Shown: one piece after another, positions 12,706-27,137 of the stretch | Numbering within the stretch: the stretch's first letter is position 1 | How the letters are laid out: each line of letters opens with the position of its first letter | Assembly (NCBI GenBank): GCA_947650365.1 | Contig: CANTAL010000193.1 | Coordinates: forward strand, 496,001-560,000 | Direction of reading: 5' to 3' | DNA from: Chamaelirium japonicum | Taxonomy: Eukaryota; Streptophyta; Magnoliopsida; Liliales; Melanthiaceae | Length of the DNA stretch: 64,000 nt | The notes under the pieces: model-generated | What the model was told of the DNA's origin: nothing | Seen by the model: the letters and a program-made list of their open reading frames with translations, nothing else | The model's database searches: none | Translations under genes and position numbers: made by a program

Positions 12706-13460
12706 GTACGAATGAATTAGAATGGATCGTACGGAATGAATTAGAATGGATTGTATGAATAAATTAGAATGGATACATTCATGCGAATGAATTAGAATGG
12801 ATCATACGAATGAGTAAGAATGGATCGTACGAATGATATAGAATGGATTGTACGAATGAATTAGAATGGATCGTACAAATGAATTAGAATGGATCATACG
12901 AATGAATTAGAATGGATCATACGAATGAGTAAGAATGGATCGTACAAATGAAATAGAATGGATTGTACGAATGAATTAGAATGGATCGTACAAATGAATT
13001 AGAATGGATCGTGTGAAAGAATTAGAATGCATTGTATGAATGAATTAGAATGGATCGTATGAATGAATTAGAATGGATCGTGCGAATGAATTCGAATGGA
13101 TCGCATGATCCATTCGAATAGAATGGATCGTATGAATGAATTAGAATGGATCGGGCGAATGAATTAGAATGGATTGTAGGAATGAATTAGAATGGATCGT
13201 ATGAATGAATTAGAATGGATCGTATGAATGAATTAGAATGGATCGTGCAAATAAATTAGAATGGATCGTACGAATGAATTAGAATGGATCGTACGAATGA
13301 ATTAGAATGGATCATACGAATGAATTAGAATGGATCATACGAATGAGTAAGAATGGATCATACGAATGAAATAGAATGGATTGTACGAATGAATTAGAAT
13401 GGATACATTCATGCGAATGAATTAGAATGGATCGGACGATTGAATTAGAATGGATCGTAC
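12706..13460 (+). repeat. Block 17, F arm with hairpin
   Basis: It begins CGTACGGAATG (24-mer) and carries the F hairpin at 13090, followed by the CGGGCG and GTAGG variants. It is a right-arm copy of the long inverted repeat, without its matching left partner next to it. Confidence 0.87.
13090..13119. repeat. 30-bp hairpin (F context)
   Basis: Perfect 13-bp arms with GCAT spacer. Confidence 0.92.
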
Positions 13461-15168
13461 GATTTATTCTAATTCATTCGTACGATCCATTCTAATACAT
13501 TCGTACGATTCATGCTAATTCATTCGCACGATCCATTCTAATTCATTCGTACGATCCATTCTTATTCATTCATACGATCCATTCTAATTCATTCGCACAA
13601 TCCATTCTAATTCATTCGTACAATCCATTCTAATTCTTTCGTATGATCCATTCTAACTCATTCGGTGGATCCATTCTAATTCATTCGTACGATCCATTCT
13701 AATTCATTCCCATGATCCATTCTAATTTATTCGTACGATCCATTCTAATTCATTCGTACGATCTATTCTAATTCATTCGCACGAATGTAACCATTCTAAT
13801 TCATTTATACGATTCATTCTAATTCATTCGTATGAGCTATTCTAATTCATTCGTACGATCCATTATAATTCATTCATACGATCCATTGTAATTCATTCAT
13901 ACAATCCATTTAGATTCATTCGCACAAATGTATCCATTCAAATTCATTCGTACGATCCAGTCTAATTCATTCGTGTGATCCATTCTAATTCCTTCGTACG
14001 ATCCATTCTAATTCATTCGTACGATCTATTCTAATTCATTCGTACGATCCATTCTAATTCATTCGTACGATCCATTCTAATTCCTTCGGTCGATCCATTC
14101 TAATTCATTCGTACGATCCATTCTAATTTATTCGTACAATCTATTCTAATTCATTCATACAATCCATTCTAATTCATTCGCACAAATGTATCCATTCTAA
14201 TCCATTCGTACGATCCATTCTAATCCATTCGTACGATCCATTCTAATCCATTCGTACGATCCATTCTAATTCATTCGTATGATCCATTCTAATTCATTCG
14301 CACGAATGTATCCATTCTAATTCATTCGTACAATCCATTCTATTTCATTCGTACGATCCATTCTTACACATTCGTATGATCCATTCTAATTCATTCGTAC
14401 GATCCATTCTAATTCATTCGTACGATCCATTCTAATTCATTCGAACGATCCAATCTAATTCATTCATACGATCCATTCTAATTCATTCATATGATCCATT
14501 CTAATTCATTCCTACAATCCATTTTAATTCATTCGCCCGATCCATTCTAATTCATTCATACGATCCATTCTATTCGAATGGATCATGCGATCCATTCGAA
14601 TTCATTCGCACGATCCATTCTAATTCATTCATACAATCCATTCTAATTCATTCATACAATGCATTCTAATTCTTTCACACGATCCATTCTAATTCATTCG
14701 TACGATCCATTCTAATTCATTCGTACAATCCATTCTATTTCATTTGTACGATCCATTCTTACTCATTCGTATGATCCATTCTAATTCATTCGTACGATCC
14801 ATTCTAAGTCATTTGTATGATCCATTCTAATTCTTTCACACGATCCATTCTAATTCATTCGTAGGATCCATTCTAATTCATTCGTACAATCTATTCTATT
14901 TCATTCGTACAATCCATTCTTACTCAATCGTATGATTCATTCTAATTCATTCGGATGAATGTATCTATTCTAATTTATTCGTACGATCCATTCTAATTCA
15001 TTCGTACGATCCATTCTAATTCATTCGTACGATCCATTCTTACTCATTCGTATGATCCATTCTAATTCATTCGTACAATCCATTCTAATTCATTCGTACG
15101 ATCCATTCTAATTCATTCGCACAATCTATTCTAATTCATTCGTACGATCCATTCTAATTCATTCGTAC
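13461..15168 (-). repeat. Block 18, R units
   Basis: It opens like blocks 38 and 52 (GATTTATTC, then ATTCATGCTAATTC) and includes ACTCATTCGGTGGATC near 13,665. The R hairpin is at 14572. It ends ATTCGTACGAATTAG. Confidence 0.88.
14572..14601. repeat. 30-bp hairpin (R context)
   Basis: Perfect 13-bp arms with ATGC spacer. Confidence 0.93.
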
Positions 15169-16973
15169 GAATTAGAATGGATCGTACGGAATGAATTTGA
15201 ATGGATTGTATGAATGAATTAGAATGGATCGTACAATGAATTAGAATGGATCGTACGAATGAATTAGAATGGATCATACGAATGAGTAAGAATGGATCAT
15301 ACAAATGAAATAGAATAGATTGTACGAATGAATTAGAATGGATCGTACGAATGAATTAGAATGGATCGTGTGAAAGAATTAGAATGCATTGTATGAATGA
15401 ATTAGAATGGATCGTATGAATGAATTAGAATGGATCGTGTGAATGAATTCGAATGGACCGCATGATCCATTCGAATAGAATGGATCGTATGAATGAATTA
15501 GAATGGATCGGGCGAATGAATTAGAATTGATTGTAGGAATGAATTAGAATGGATAGTATGAATGAATTAGAATGGATCGTATGAATGAATTAGAATGGAT
15601 CGTGCGAATGAATTAGAATGGATCGTACGAATGAATTAGAATGGATCGTACGAATGAATTAGAATGGATCATACGAATGAATTAGAATTGATCATACGAA
15701 TGAGTAAGAATGGATCGTACGAATGAAATAGAATGGATTGTACGAATGAATTAGAATGGATACATTCGTGCGAATGAATTAGAATGGATCGTACGAATGA
15801 ATTAGAATGGATCGTATGAATGAATTAGAATGGATACATTCGTGCGAATGAATTAGAATGGATCGGACGAATGAATTAGAATGGATCATACGAATGAATT
15901 AGAATGGATCGTACGAATGAATTAGAATGGATCGTACGAATAAATTAGAATGGATACATTCGTCCGAATGAATTAGAATGGATCTTACGAATGAGTAAGA
16001 ATGGATCGTACGAATGAAATATAATAGATTGTACGAATGAATTAGAATGGATTCGTACGAATGAATTAGAATGGATACATTCGTGCGAATGAATTAGAAT
16101 GGATCGTACCAATGAGTAAGAATGGATTGTACGAATGAAATAGAATGGATTGTGCGAATGAATTAGAATGGATCGTACGAATGAATTAGAATGGATCATA
16201 CAAATGAATTAGAATGGATCCTATGAATGAATTAGAATGGATTGTGCGAATGAATTAAATGGATCGTACGAATGAATTAGAATGGATCGTGCTAATGAAT
16301 TAGAATTGATCGAACGAATGAATTAGAATGGATACAATCGTGCGAATGAATTAGAATGGATCGGACGAATGAATTAGAATGGATCGTACGAATGAGTAAG
16401 AATGGATCGTACGAATGAAATAGAATAGATCGTACGAATGAATTAGAATGGATCGTACGAAGAAATTAGAATGGATCGTACGAATGAATTAGAATGGATA
16501 TATTCGTGCAAATGAATTAGAATGGATCGTATGAATGTATTAGAATGGATCGTATGAGTGAATTAGAATGGATCGTACGAATGAATTAGAATGGATCGTA
16601 TGAATGAATTAGAATGGATACATTCGTGTGAATGAATTAGAATGGATCGTATGAATGAATTAGAATAGATTTTGTGAATGAATTAGAACTGATCGTACGA
16701 ATGAATTAGAATGGATACAATCATACGAATGAATTAGAATGGATTGTATGAATGAATTAGAATGGATCCTATCAATGAATTAGAATGGATCGTGCGAATG
16801 AATTAGAATGGATCGTACGAATGAATTAGAATGGATCGTGCTAATGAATTAGAATTGATCGAACGAATGAATTAGCATGGATCATGCTAATGAATTAGAA
16901 TGGAACGTACGAATGAATTAGAATGGATCGTATGAAAGAATTAGAATGGATTGTATAAATGAATTAGAATGAA
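15169..16973 (+). repeat. Block 19, F units
   Basis: It starts directly as AATTAGAATGG, with no GATC dyad. It contains a degenerate hairpin at 15447 and the AATTAGCATGGATCATGC unit near the end. It switches at GAATGAATTCGTACGATCC. Confidence 0.88.
15447..15476. repeat. 30-bp hairpin with one arm mismatch
   Basis: The left arm reads ATTCGAATGGACC instead of ending GATC; the right arm is intact. Confidence 0.88.
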
Positions 16974-18835
16974 TTCGTACGATCCATTCTAATTCATTCA
17001 TACAATCCATTCTAATTCTTTCACACGATCCATTCTAATTCATTCGTAGGATCCATTCTAATTCATTCGTACAATCTATTCTATTTCATTCGTATGATCC
17101 ATTCTTACTCATTTGTATGATCCATTCTAATTCATTCGGACGAATGTATCCATTCTAATTTATTCGTACGATCCATTCTAATTCATTCGTACGATTCATT
17201 CTAATTTATTCGTACGATCCATTCTAATTCATTCGTCCGATCCATTCTAATTCATTCGCATGAATGTATCCATTCTAATTCATTCGTACGATCCATTCTA
17301 ATTCATTCATACGATCCATTCTAATTCATTCGTAAGATCTATTCTAATTCATTCGTACGATCCATTCTAATTCATTCGCACGAATGTATCCATTCTAGTT
17401 CATTCGTACGATCCATTCTAATTCATTCATACAATCCATTCTAATTCATTCGCACAAATGTATCCATTCTAATTCATTTGTACGATCAGTTCTAATTCAT
17501 TCACAAAATCTATTCTAATTCATTCATACGATCCATTCTAATTCATTCACACGAATGTATCGATTCTAATTCATTCATACGATCCATTCTAATTCATTCG
17601 TACGATCCATTCTAATTCACTCATACGATCCATTCTAATACATTCATACGATCCATTCTAATTCATTTGCACGAATATATCTATTCTAATTCATTCGTAC
17701 GATCCATTCTAATTCCTTCGTACGATCCATTCTAATTCATTCGTACGATCTATTCTATTTCATTCGTACGATCCATTCTTACTCATTCGTACGATCCATT
17801 CTAATTCATTCGTCCGATCCATTCTAATTTATTCGTACAAATGTATCCATTCTAATTCATTCGTTCGATCAATTCTAATTCATTAGCACGATCCATTCTA
17901 ATTCATTCGTACGATCCATTCTAATTCATTCGCACGATCCATTCTAATTCATTCATTGGATCCATTCTAATTCATTCGTATGATCCATTCTAATTCATTT
18001 GTATGATCCATTCTAATTCATTCGCACAATCCACTCTATTTCATTCGTACGATCCATTCTTACTCATTGGTACGATTCATTCTAATTCATTCGCACGAAT
18101 GTATCCATTCTAATTCATTTGTACGAATCCATTCTAATTCATTCGTACAATCTATTCTATTTCATACGTACGATCCATTCTTACTCATTCGTATGATCCA
18201 TTCTAATTCATTCGGACGAATGTATCCATTCTAATTTATTCGTACGATCCATTCTAATTCATTCGTACGATCCATTCTAACTCATTCGCACGATCCATTC
18301 TAATTCATTCATACGATCCATTCTAATTCATTCATACGATCCATGCTAATTCATTCCTACAATCCATTCTAATTTATTCGCCCGATCCATTCTAATTCAT
18401 TCATACGATCCATTCTATTCGAATGGATCATGCGATCCATTCGAATTCATTCGCACGATCCATTCTAATTCATTCATACGATCCATTCTAATTCATTCAT
18501 ACAATGCATTCTAATTCTTTCACACGATCCATTCTAATTCATTCGTACGATCCAGTCTAATTCATTCGTACAATCCATTCTATTTCATTTGTACGATCCA
18601 TTCTTACTCATTCGTATGATCCATTCTAATTCATTCGTACGATCCATTCTAATTCATTTGTACGATCCATTCTAATTCATTCGTACAATCCATTATATTT
18701 CATTCGTACGATCCATTCTTACTCATTCATATGATCCATTCTAATTCATTCGCACGAATGTATCCATTCTAATTCATTCATACAATCCATTCTAATTCAT
18801 TCCGTACGATCCATTCTAATTCATTCGTACGATCG
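16974..18835 (-). repeat. Block 20, R units
   Basis: It begins like blocks 24, 42 and 60 (AGGATCC, GGACGAATGTATCC) and ends like the left arms of the core module, with hairpin at 18417 and the 24-mer ATTCCGTACG just before the dyad. It looks like a fusion of two R block types. Confidence 0.87.
18417..18446. repeat. 30-bp hairpin (R context)
   Basis: Perfect 13-bp arms with ATGC spacer. It lies about 390 bp before the F switch; its mirror at 20677 lies about the same distance after the next switch. Confidence 0.92.
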
Positions 18836-19259
18836 TACGAATGAATTAGAATGTATCGTACGAATGAATTAGAATAGATTGTGCGAATGAATTAGAATGG
18901 ATCGTACGAATGAATTAGAATGGATCGTACGAATGAATTAGAATGGATCATACGAATTAGTAAGAATGGATCGTACGAATGAATTAGAATGGATCGTACG
19001 AATGAATTAGAATGGATCGTACGAATAAATTAGAATGGATACATTCGTCCGAATGAATTAGAATGGATCATACGAATGAGTAAGAATGGATCGTACGAAT
19101 GAAATAGTATAGATTGTACAAATGAATTAGAATGGATCCTATGAATGAATTAGAATGGATCGTGTGAAAGAATTAGAATGGATTGTATGAATGAATTAGA
19201 ATGGATCGTATGAATGAATTTGAATAGATCGTGCGAATGAATTCGAATGGATCGTACGA
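18836..19259 (+). repeat. Block 21, F half of core module copy 2
   Basis: Homologous to blocks 9, 35, 39, 53, 57 and 71. It ends AATTCGAATGGATCGTACG. Confidence 0.88.
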
Positions 19260-20290
19260 ATTCATTCTAATTCATTCATACGATCCATTCTAATTCATTC
19301 GTACGATCCATTCTAATTCATTCGCTCGAATGTATCCATTTTAATCCATTCGTACGATCCATTCTAATCCATTCGTACGATCTATTCTAATTCATTCGCA
19401 TGAATGTAACCATTCTAATTCATTCATTTGATCCATTCAAATTCATTCGTACGATCCATTCTAATTCATTCGTCCGATCCATTCTAATTCATTCGCACGA
19501 ATGTATCCATTCTAATTCATTCGTACGATCCATTCTAATTCATTCGCACGATCCATTCTAATTCATTCATAGGATCCATTCTAATTCATTCATACGATCT
19601 ATTCTAATTCTTTCGCACGAATGTATCCATTCTAATTCATTCGCACGAATATATCCATTCTAATTCTAATTCATTCGTACGATCCATTCTAATTCATTCA
19701 TATGATCCATTCTAATTAATTCGTACGATCCATTCTAATTCATTCGTACGATCCATTCTAATTCATTTATACAATCCATTCTAATTCATTCGCACGATCC
19801 ATTCTAATTTACTCATACGATCCATTCTAATACATTCATACGATCCATTCTAATTCATTTGCACGAATATATCCATTCTAATTCATTCGTACGATCCATT
19901 CTAATTCCTTCGTACGATCCATTCTAATTCAATTGTACGATCCATTCTAATTCATTCATACGATCCATTCTAATTCATTCGTACGATCCATTCTAATTCA
20001 TTCGCACAAATGTATCCATTCTAATTCATTCGTACGATCCATTCTAATTCATTCGTACGATCCATTCTAATTCATTCGTAAGATCCATTCTAATTCATTC
20101 GTAGGATCCATTCTAATTCATTCATACGATCCATTCTAATTTATTCGTACGATCCATTCTAATTCATTCGTACGATCCATTCTAATTCATTCGTATGATC
20201 CATTCTTACTCATTCGTATGATCCATTCTAATTCATTCGTACGATCCATTCTAATTCATTCGTACGATCCATTCTAATTCATTCGTACGA
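19260..20290 (-). repeat. Block 22, R half of core module copy 2
   Basis: It carries GCTCGAATGTATCC, TTCATTTGATCC and the 6-bp duplication CTAATTCTAATTC near 19,660. It exits by the ATTCGTACGATCGTACGAAT dyad. Confidence 0.88.
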
Positions 20291-21541
20291 TCGTACGAAT
20301 GAATTAGAATGGATCATACGGAATGAATTAGAATGGATTGTATGAATGAATTAGAATGGATACATTCGTGCGAATGAATTAGAATGGATCATACGAATGA
20401 GTAAGAATGGATCGTACGAATGAAATAGAATGGATTGTACGAATGAATTAGAATGGATCGTACAAATGAATTAGAATGGATCGTACGAATGAATTAGAAT
20501 GGATCATACGAATGAGTAAGAATGGATCGTACAAATGAAATAGAATGGATTGTACGAATGAATTAGAATGGATCGTATGAATGAATTAGAATGGATCGTG
20601 TGAAAGAATTAGAATGCATTGTATGAATGAATTAGAATGGATCGTATGAATGAATTAGAATGGATCGTGCGAATGAATTTGAATGGATCGCATGATCCAT
20701 TCGAAAAGAATGGATCGTATGAATGAATTAGAATGGATCGGGTGAATGAATTAGAATGGATCGTATGAATGAATTAGAATGGATCGTATGAATGAATTAG
20801 AATGGATCATGCGAATGAATTAGATGGATCGTACAAATGAATTAGAATGGATCGTACGAATGAATTATAATGGATCATACGAATGAATTAGAATGGATCA
20901 TACGAATGAGTAAGAATGGATCGTACGAATGAAATTGAATGGATTGTACGAATGAATTAGAAAGAATACATTCGTGCGAATGAATTAGAATGGATCGTAC
21001 GAATGAATTAGAATGGATCGTACGAATGAATTAGAATGGATCGTACGAATGAATTAGAATGGATATATTCGTGCGAATGAATTAGAATGGATCGTACGAA
21101 TAAATTAGAATGGATACATTCGTCCGAATGAATTAGAATCGATCATACGAATGAGTAAGAATGGATCGTACGAATGAAATAGAATAGATTGTACGAATGA
21201 ATTAGAATGGATTCGTACGAATGAATTAGAATGGATACATTCGTGCGAATGAATTAGAATGGATCGTACCAATGAGTAAGAATGGATCGTACGAATAAAA
21301 TAGAATGGATTGTGCGAATGAATTAGAATGGATCGTACGAATGAATTAGAATGGATCATATGAATGAATTAGACTGGATCCTATGAATGAATTAGAATGG
21401 ATCGTGCAAATGAATTAGAATGGATCGTACGAATGAATTAGAATGGATCGTGCTAATGAATTAGAATTGATCGAACTAATGAATTAGAATGGATCAAATG
21501 AATGAATTAGAATGGATTGTATGAATGAATTAGAATGAATT
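20291..21541 (+). repeat. Block 23, F units
   Basis: It begins with the right arm of the long inverted repeat, then the forward series shared with blocks 41 and 59. It ends GAATGAATTCGTATGATCC. Confidence 0.88.
20677..20706. repeat. Degenerate 30-bp hairpin (F context)
   Basis: The left arm starts ATTTGAATGG and the right arm ends CATTCGAAA, so the outer stem is eroded while the inner GGATC/GATCC pairing is kept. Confidence 0.82.
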
Positions 21542-22626
21542 CGTATGATCCATTCGAATTCATTCGCACGATCTATTCTAATTCATTCATACGATCCATT
21601 CTAATTTATTCATACAATCCATTCTAATTCTTTCACACGATCCATTCTAATTCATTCGTAGGATCCATTCTAATTCATTCGTACAATCTATTCTATTTTA
21701 TTCGTACGATCCATTCTTACTCATTCGTATGATCCATTCTAATTCATTCGGACGAATGTATCCATTCTAATTTATTCGTACGATCCATTCTAATTCATTC
21801 ATACGATCCATTCTAATTCATTCGTACGATCCATTCTAATTCATTCGTCCGATCCATTCTAATACATTCGCATGAATGTATCCATTCTAATTCAGTCGTA
21901 CGATCCATTCTAATTCATTCGTACGATCCATTCTAATTCATTCGTAAGATCCATTCTAATTCATTCGTATGATCCATTCTAATTCATTCGTACGATCCAT
22001 TCTAATTCATTCGCACGAATCTATCCATTCTAGTTCATTCGTACGATCCATTCTAATTAATTCATACAATCCATTCTAATTCATTCGCACGAATGTATCC
22101 ATTCTAATTCATTCGTACGATCAGTTCTAATTCATTCACAAAATCTATTCTAATTCATTCATACGATCCATTCTAATTCATTCACACGAATGTATCCATT
22201 CTAAATCATTTATACGATCCATTCTAATTCATTCGTATGATCCATTCTAATTCAGTCATACGATCCATTCTAATACATTCATACAATCCATTCTAATTCA
22301 TTTGCACGAATATATCCATTCTAATTCATTCGTACGATCCATTCTAATTCCTTCGTACGATCCATTCTAATTCATTCGTACGATCTATTCTAATTCATTC
22401 GTATGATCCATTCTAATTCCTTCGTACGATCCATTCTAATTCATTCGTACGATCCATTCTAATTCATTCATACAATCCATTCTAATTCTTTCACACGATC
22501 CATTCTAATTCATTCGTACGATCCATTCTAATTCATTCGTGCAATCCATTCTATTTCATTCGTACGATCCATTCTTACTCATTCGTACGATCCATTCTAA
22601 TTCATTCACACGAATGTATCCATTCG
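21542..22626 (-). repeat. Block 24, R units
   Basis: Homologous to blocks 42 and 60. Markers are CATTCGAATTCATTCGC at the start, AGGATCC, GATCAGTTC and ATTCACAAAATC. It exits at the dyad CATTCGTACGAATG. Confidence 0.9.
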
Positions 22627-24382
22627 TACGAATGAATTAGAATAGATTGTACGAATGAATTAGAATGGATCGTACGAATGAATTAGAATAGATCGTTCGA
22701 AGGAATTAGAATGGATCGTACGAATGAATTAGAATGGATCGTACGAATGAATTAGAATAGATCGTACGAATGAATTAGAATGGGTCGTATGAATGAATTA
22801 GAATAGATCGTATGAATGAATTAGAATGGATCGTATGAAGGAATTAGAATGGATCGTACGAATGAATTAGAATGGATATATTCGTGCAAATGAATTAGAA
22901 TGGATCGTATGAATGTATTAGAATGGATCGTATGAGTGAATTAGAATGGATCGTACTAATGAATTAGAATGGATCGTATGAATGAATTAGAATGGATACA
23001 TTTGTGTGAATGAATTAGAATGGATCGTATGAATGAATTAGAATAGATTTTGTGAATGAATTAGAACTGATCGTACAAATGAATTAGAATGGATACATTC
23101 GTCCGAATGAATTAGAATGGATTGTATGAATGAATTAGAATGGATCCTATGAATGAATTAGAATGGATTGTACGAATGAATTAGAATGGATACATTCGTG
23201 CGAATGAATTAGAATTGATCGTACGAATGAATTAGAATGGATCGTGCGAATGAATTAGAATGGATCGTACGAATGAATTAGAATGGATACATTCGTGCGA
23301 ATGAATTAGAATGGATACATTCGTGCGAAAGAATTAGAATAGATCGTATGAATGAATTAGAATGGATCCTATGAATGAATTATAATGGATCGGGCGAATG
23401 AATTAGAATTGATTGTACGAATGAATTAGAATGGATCGTGCTAATGAATTAGAATTGATCGAACGAATGAATTAGCATGGATCGTGCTAATGAATTAGAA
23501 TGGATCGTACTAATGAATTAGAATGGATCAAATGAATGAATTAGAATGGTTACATTCATGCGAATGAATTAGAATGGATCGTTTGAATGGATTAGAATGG
23601 ATACATTCGAGCGAATGAATTAGAATGGATCGTACGAATAAATTAGAATGGATCGTACGAATGAATTAGAATGGATCGTACGAATAAATTAGAATGGATA
23701 CATTCGTCCGAATGAATTAGAATGGATCATACGAATGAGTAAGAATGGATCGTACGAATGAAATAGAATAGATTGTACGAATGGATTAGAATGGATCCTA
23801 CGAATGGATTAGAATGGATACCTTTGTGCATATGAATTACAATGGATCGTACGAATGAATTAGAATGGATCATATTAATGAATTAGAATGGATCGTACGA
23901 ATGGGTTAGAATGGATCGTGCGAATGAATTAGAATGGATCGTACGAATGAATTAGAATGGATCGTACGAAAGAATTAGAATGGATCATATTAATGAATTA
24001 GAATGGATCGTATGAATGAATTAGAATGGATACATTCGTGCGAATGAATTAGAATGGATCGTACGATGAATTAGAATGGATCAAATGAATGAATTAGAAT
24101 GGTTACATTCATGCGAATGAATTAGAATGGATCGTACGAATGGATTAGAATGGATCGTACGAATGGATTAGAATGGATACATTCGAGCGAATGAATTAGA
24201 ATGGATCGTACGAATGAATTAGAATGGATCGTACGAATGGATTAGAATGGATCCTACGAATGGATTAGAATCGATACCTTTGTGCATATGAATTAGAATG
24301 GATCGTACGAATGAATTAGAATGGATCATATTAATGAATTAGAATGGATCGTACGAATGAATTAGAATGGATACATTCGTGC
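22627..24382 (+). repeat. Block 25, F units
   Basis: Homologous to blocks 43 and 61. Markers are GATTTTGTGAATG, GCTAATGAATTAGAATTGATCG and two ACCTTTGTGCATATG 28-mers. It ends GATACATTCGTGC. Confidence 0.9.
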
Positions 24383-24421
24383 ACGATCCATTCTAATTCA
24401 TTCATACGATCCATTCTAATT
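24383..24421 (-). repeat. Block 26, 39-bp R islet
   Basis: Fewer than two R units inside F sequence, opened by GTGCAC and closed by CTAATTGTATGAATATATTAG. Present in the same place in blocks 44 and 62. Confidence 0.9.
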
Positions 24422-25238
24422 GTATGAATATATTAGAATGGATCGTATAAGTGAATTAGAATGGATCGTACGAATGAATTAGAATGGATCGTATGAATGA
24501 ATTAGAATGGATACATTCGTGTGAATGAATTAGAATGGATCGTATGAATGAATTAGAATAGATTTTGTGAATGAATTAGAACTGATCGTACGAATCAATT
24601 AGAATGGATACATTCATGCGAATGAATTAGAATGGATTGTATGAATGAATTAGAATGGATCCTATGAATGAATTAGAATGGATCGTACGAATGAATTAGA
24701 ATGGATACATTCGTGCGAATGAATTAGAATTGATCGTACGAATGAATTAGAATGGATCGTGCGAATGAATTAGAATGGATCGTACGAATAAATTTGAATG
24801 GATACATTTGTCCGAATGAATTAGAATGGATCATACGAATGAGTAAGAATGGATCGTACGAATGAAATAGAATAGATTGTACGAATGAATTAGAATGGAT
24901 TCGTACGAATGAATTAGAATGGATATATTCGTGCGAATGAATTAGAATGGATCGTACCAATGAGTAAGAATGGATCGTACGAATGAAATAGAATAGATTG
25001 TGCGAATGAATTAGAATGGATCGTACGAATGAATTAGAATGGATCGTGTGAAAGAATTAGAATGGATTGTATGAATGAATTAGAACATATCGTATGAATG
25101 AATTAGAATGGATTCGTACGAATGAATTAGAATAGATACATTCGTGCGAATGAATTAGAATGGATCGTACCAATGAGTAAGAATGGATCGTACGAATGAA
25201 ATAGAATGGATTATGCGAATGAATTAGAATGGATCACA
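24422..25238 (+). repeat. Block 27, F units
   Basis: Homologous to blocks 45 and 63. It includes ATAAGTG, GATTTTGTG, the GGATTCGTAC 24-mers and CGTACCAATGAG. Confidence 0.9.
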
Positions 25239-25661
25239 CGAATGTATCCATTCTAATTCATTCGTACGATCCATTCTAATTCATTCGTACGATCCATTCT
25301 AATTCATTCGTATGATCAATTCTAATTAATTTGTATGATCCATTCTAATTCATTCGTACGATCCATTCTAATTCATTCATACAATCCATTCTAATTCATT
25401 CGTACGATCCATTCTAATTCACTCATACGATCCATTCTAAAACATTCATACGATCCATTCTAATTCATTTGCACGAATATATCCATTCTAATTCATTCGT
25501 ACGATCCATTCTAATTCCTTCGTACGATCCATTCTAATTCATTCGTACGATCTATTCTAATTCATTCGTACAATCCATTCTAATTCATTCGTACGATCCA
25601 TTCTAATTCCTTCGTACGATCCATTCTAATTCATTCGTACAATCTATTCTAATTCATCCGT
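25239..25661 (-). repeat. Block 28, R units (P start, copy 2)
   Basis: Homologous to blocks 2, 46 and 64; the TTGTATGATCC and CATTTGCACGAATATATCC units are in the same order. Confidence 0.88.
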
Positions 25662-25844
25662 ACGAATGGATACATTCGTGTGAATGAATTAGAATGGATC
25701 GTACGAATGAGTAAGAATGGATCGTACGAATGAAATAGAATGGATTGCACGAATGAATTAGAATGGATCGTACGAATGAATTAGAATGGATTGTACGAAG
25801 GAATTAGAATGGATCGTACGAATGAATTAGAATGGATCGTACAA
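25662..25844 (+). repeat. Block 29, F units
   Basis: Homologous to blocks 3, 47 and 65; ends ACAAATGTATCC. Confidence 0.87.
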
Positions 25845-26115
25845 ATGTATCCATTCTAATTCATTCGTACGATCCATTCTAATTCATTCGTAAGATCCAT
25901 TCTAATTCATTCGTACGATCCATTCTAATTCATTCGTACGATCCATTCTAATTCATTCGCACGAATGTATCCATTCTAGTTCATTCGTACGATCCATTCT
26001 AATTCATTCGTACGATCCATTCTAATTCATTCGCACGATCAGTTCTAATTCATTCGTATGATCAATTCTAATTCATTCGCACGAATGTATCCATTCTAAT
26101 TCATTTGTACGATCC
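25845..26115 (-). repeat. Block 30, R units
   Basis: Homologous to blocks 4, 48 and 66; cut at GTACGATCC. Confidence 0.9.
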
Positions 26116-26733
26116 TGAATTAGAATGGATCGTACGAATGAATTAGAATGGATACCTTTGTGCATATAAATTAGAATGGATCGTATGAATGAATTAGAAT
26201 GGATCATATTAATGAATTAGAATGGATCGTACGAATGAATTAGAATGGATCGTATGAATGAATTAGAATGGATCTTACGAATGGATTAGAATGGATACAT
26301 TCGTGCGAATGAATTAGAATGGATCCGACGAATGAATTAGATTGGATCGTACGAATGAATTAGAATGGATCAAATGAATGAATTAGAATGGTTACATTCA
26401 TGCGAATGAATTAGAATGGATCGTACGAATGGATTAGAATGGATCGTACGAATGGATTAGAATGGATACATTCGAGCGAATGAATTAGAATGGATCGTAC
26501 GAATGAAATTAGTATGGATCGTACGAATGAATTAGAATAGATCGTACGAATGAATTAGAATGGATCGTACGAATGAATTAGAATGGATCGTGTGAAAGAA
26601 TTAGAATGGATCGTACGAATGAATTAGAATGGATCGTGCGAATGAATTAGAATGGATCGTACGAATGAATTAGAATGGATCGTGCTAGTGAATTAGAATT
26701 GATCGAACGAATGAATTTGCATGGATCGTGCAT
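26116..26733 (+). repeat. Block 31, F units
   Basis: Homologous to blocks 5, 49 and 67. It carries the 1-bp insertion ATGAAATTAG near 26,505, which blocks 49 and 67 also have, and ends GGATCGTGCATTTGTACG. Confidence 0.9.
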
Positions 26734-27078
26734 TTGTACGATCCATTCTAATTCATTCGTAAGATCCATTCTAATTCATTCGTACGATCCATTCTAATTC
26801 ATTCGTACGATCCATTCTAATTCATTCGCACGAATGTATCCATTCTATCTCATTCGTACGATCCATTCTAATTCATTCGTACGATCCATTCTAATTCATT
26901 CATACGATCTATTCTAATTCATTCATACAATCCATTCTAATTCTTTCACACGATCCATTCTAATTCATTCGTACGTTCCATTGTAATTCATTCGCACAAT
27001 CCATTCTATTTCATTCGTACAATCCATTCTTACTCATTCGTATGATCCATTCTAATTCATTCGGACGAATGTATCCAT
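26734..27078 (-). repeat. Block 32, R units
   Basis: Homologous to blocks 6, 50 and 68; contains the left arm of an eroded 59-bp fold-back. Confidence 0.88.
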
Positions 27079-27137
27079 AATGGATCATACGGATAAGTTA
27101 GAATGGATCGTACGAATGAAATAGAATTGATTGTGCA
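26993..27137. repeat. Eroded 59-bp fold-back
   Basis: Same 27-nt loop geometry as at 2328-2472 (arms 26993-27051 and 27079-27137), but with several mismatches (CGGATAAGTTAG, AATTGATTG). Confidence 0.8.

Larger units (their letters stand above)
18290..20825. repeat. Long inverted repeat around core module copy 2
   Basis: The R arm (about 18,290-18,835) and the F arm (about 20,291-20,825) are near-identical reverse complements read by eye. Both hold the 24-mer with the extra G/C, the 28-mer, the GAGTAAG/GAAATAG pair, the hairpin and the CGGG variant in mirrored order. They flank the F+R core of about 1.45 kb. The outer ends are approximate. Confidence 0.8.

Noticed and set aside
15945-16199. 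84-codon open frame on - (also 21105-21359, 24724-24960, 628-822, 1174-1365, 53940-54134)
   Set aside because: Pure satellite translated; low-complexity I/H/S/F/N/R repeats, no upstream signals, no domain, and the frame simply tracks unit indels.
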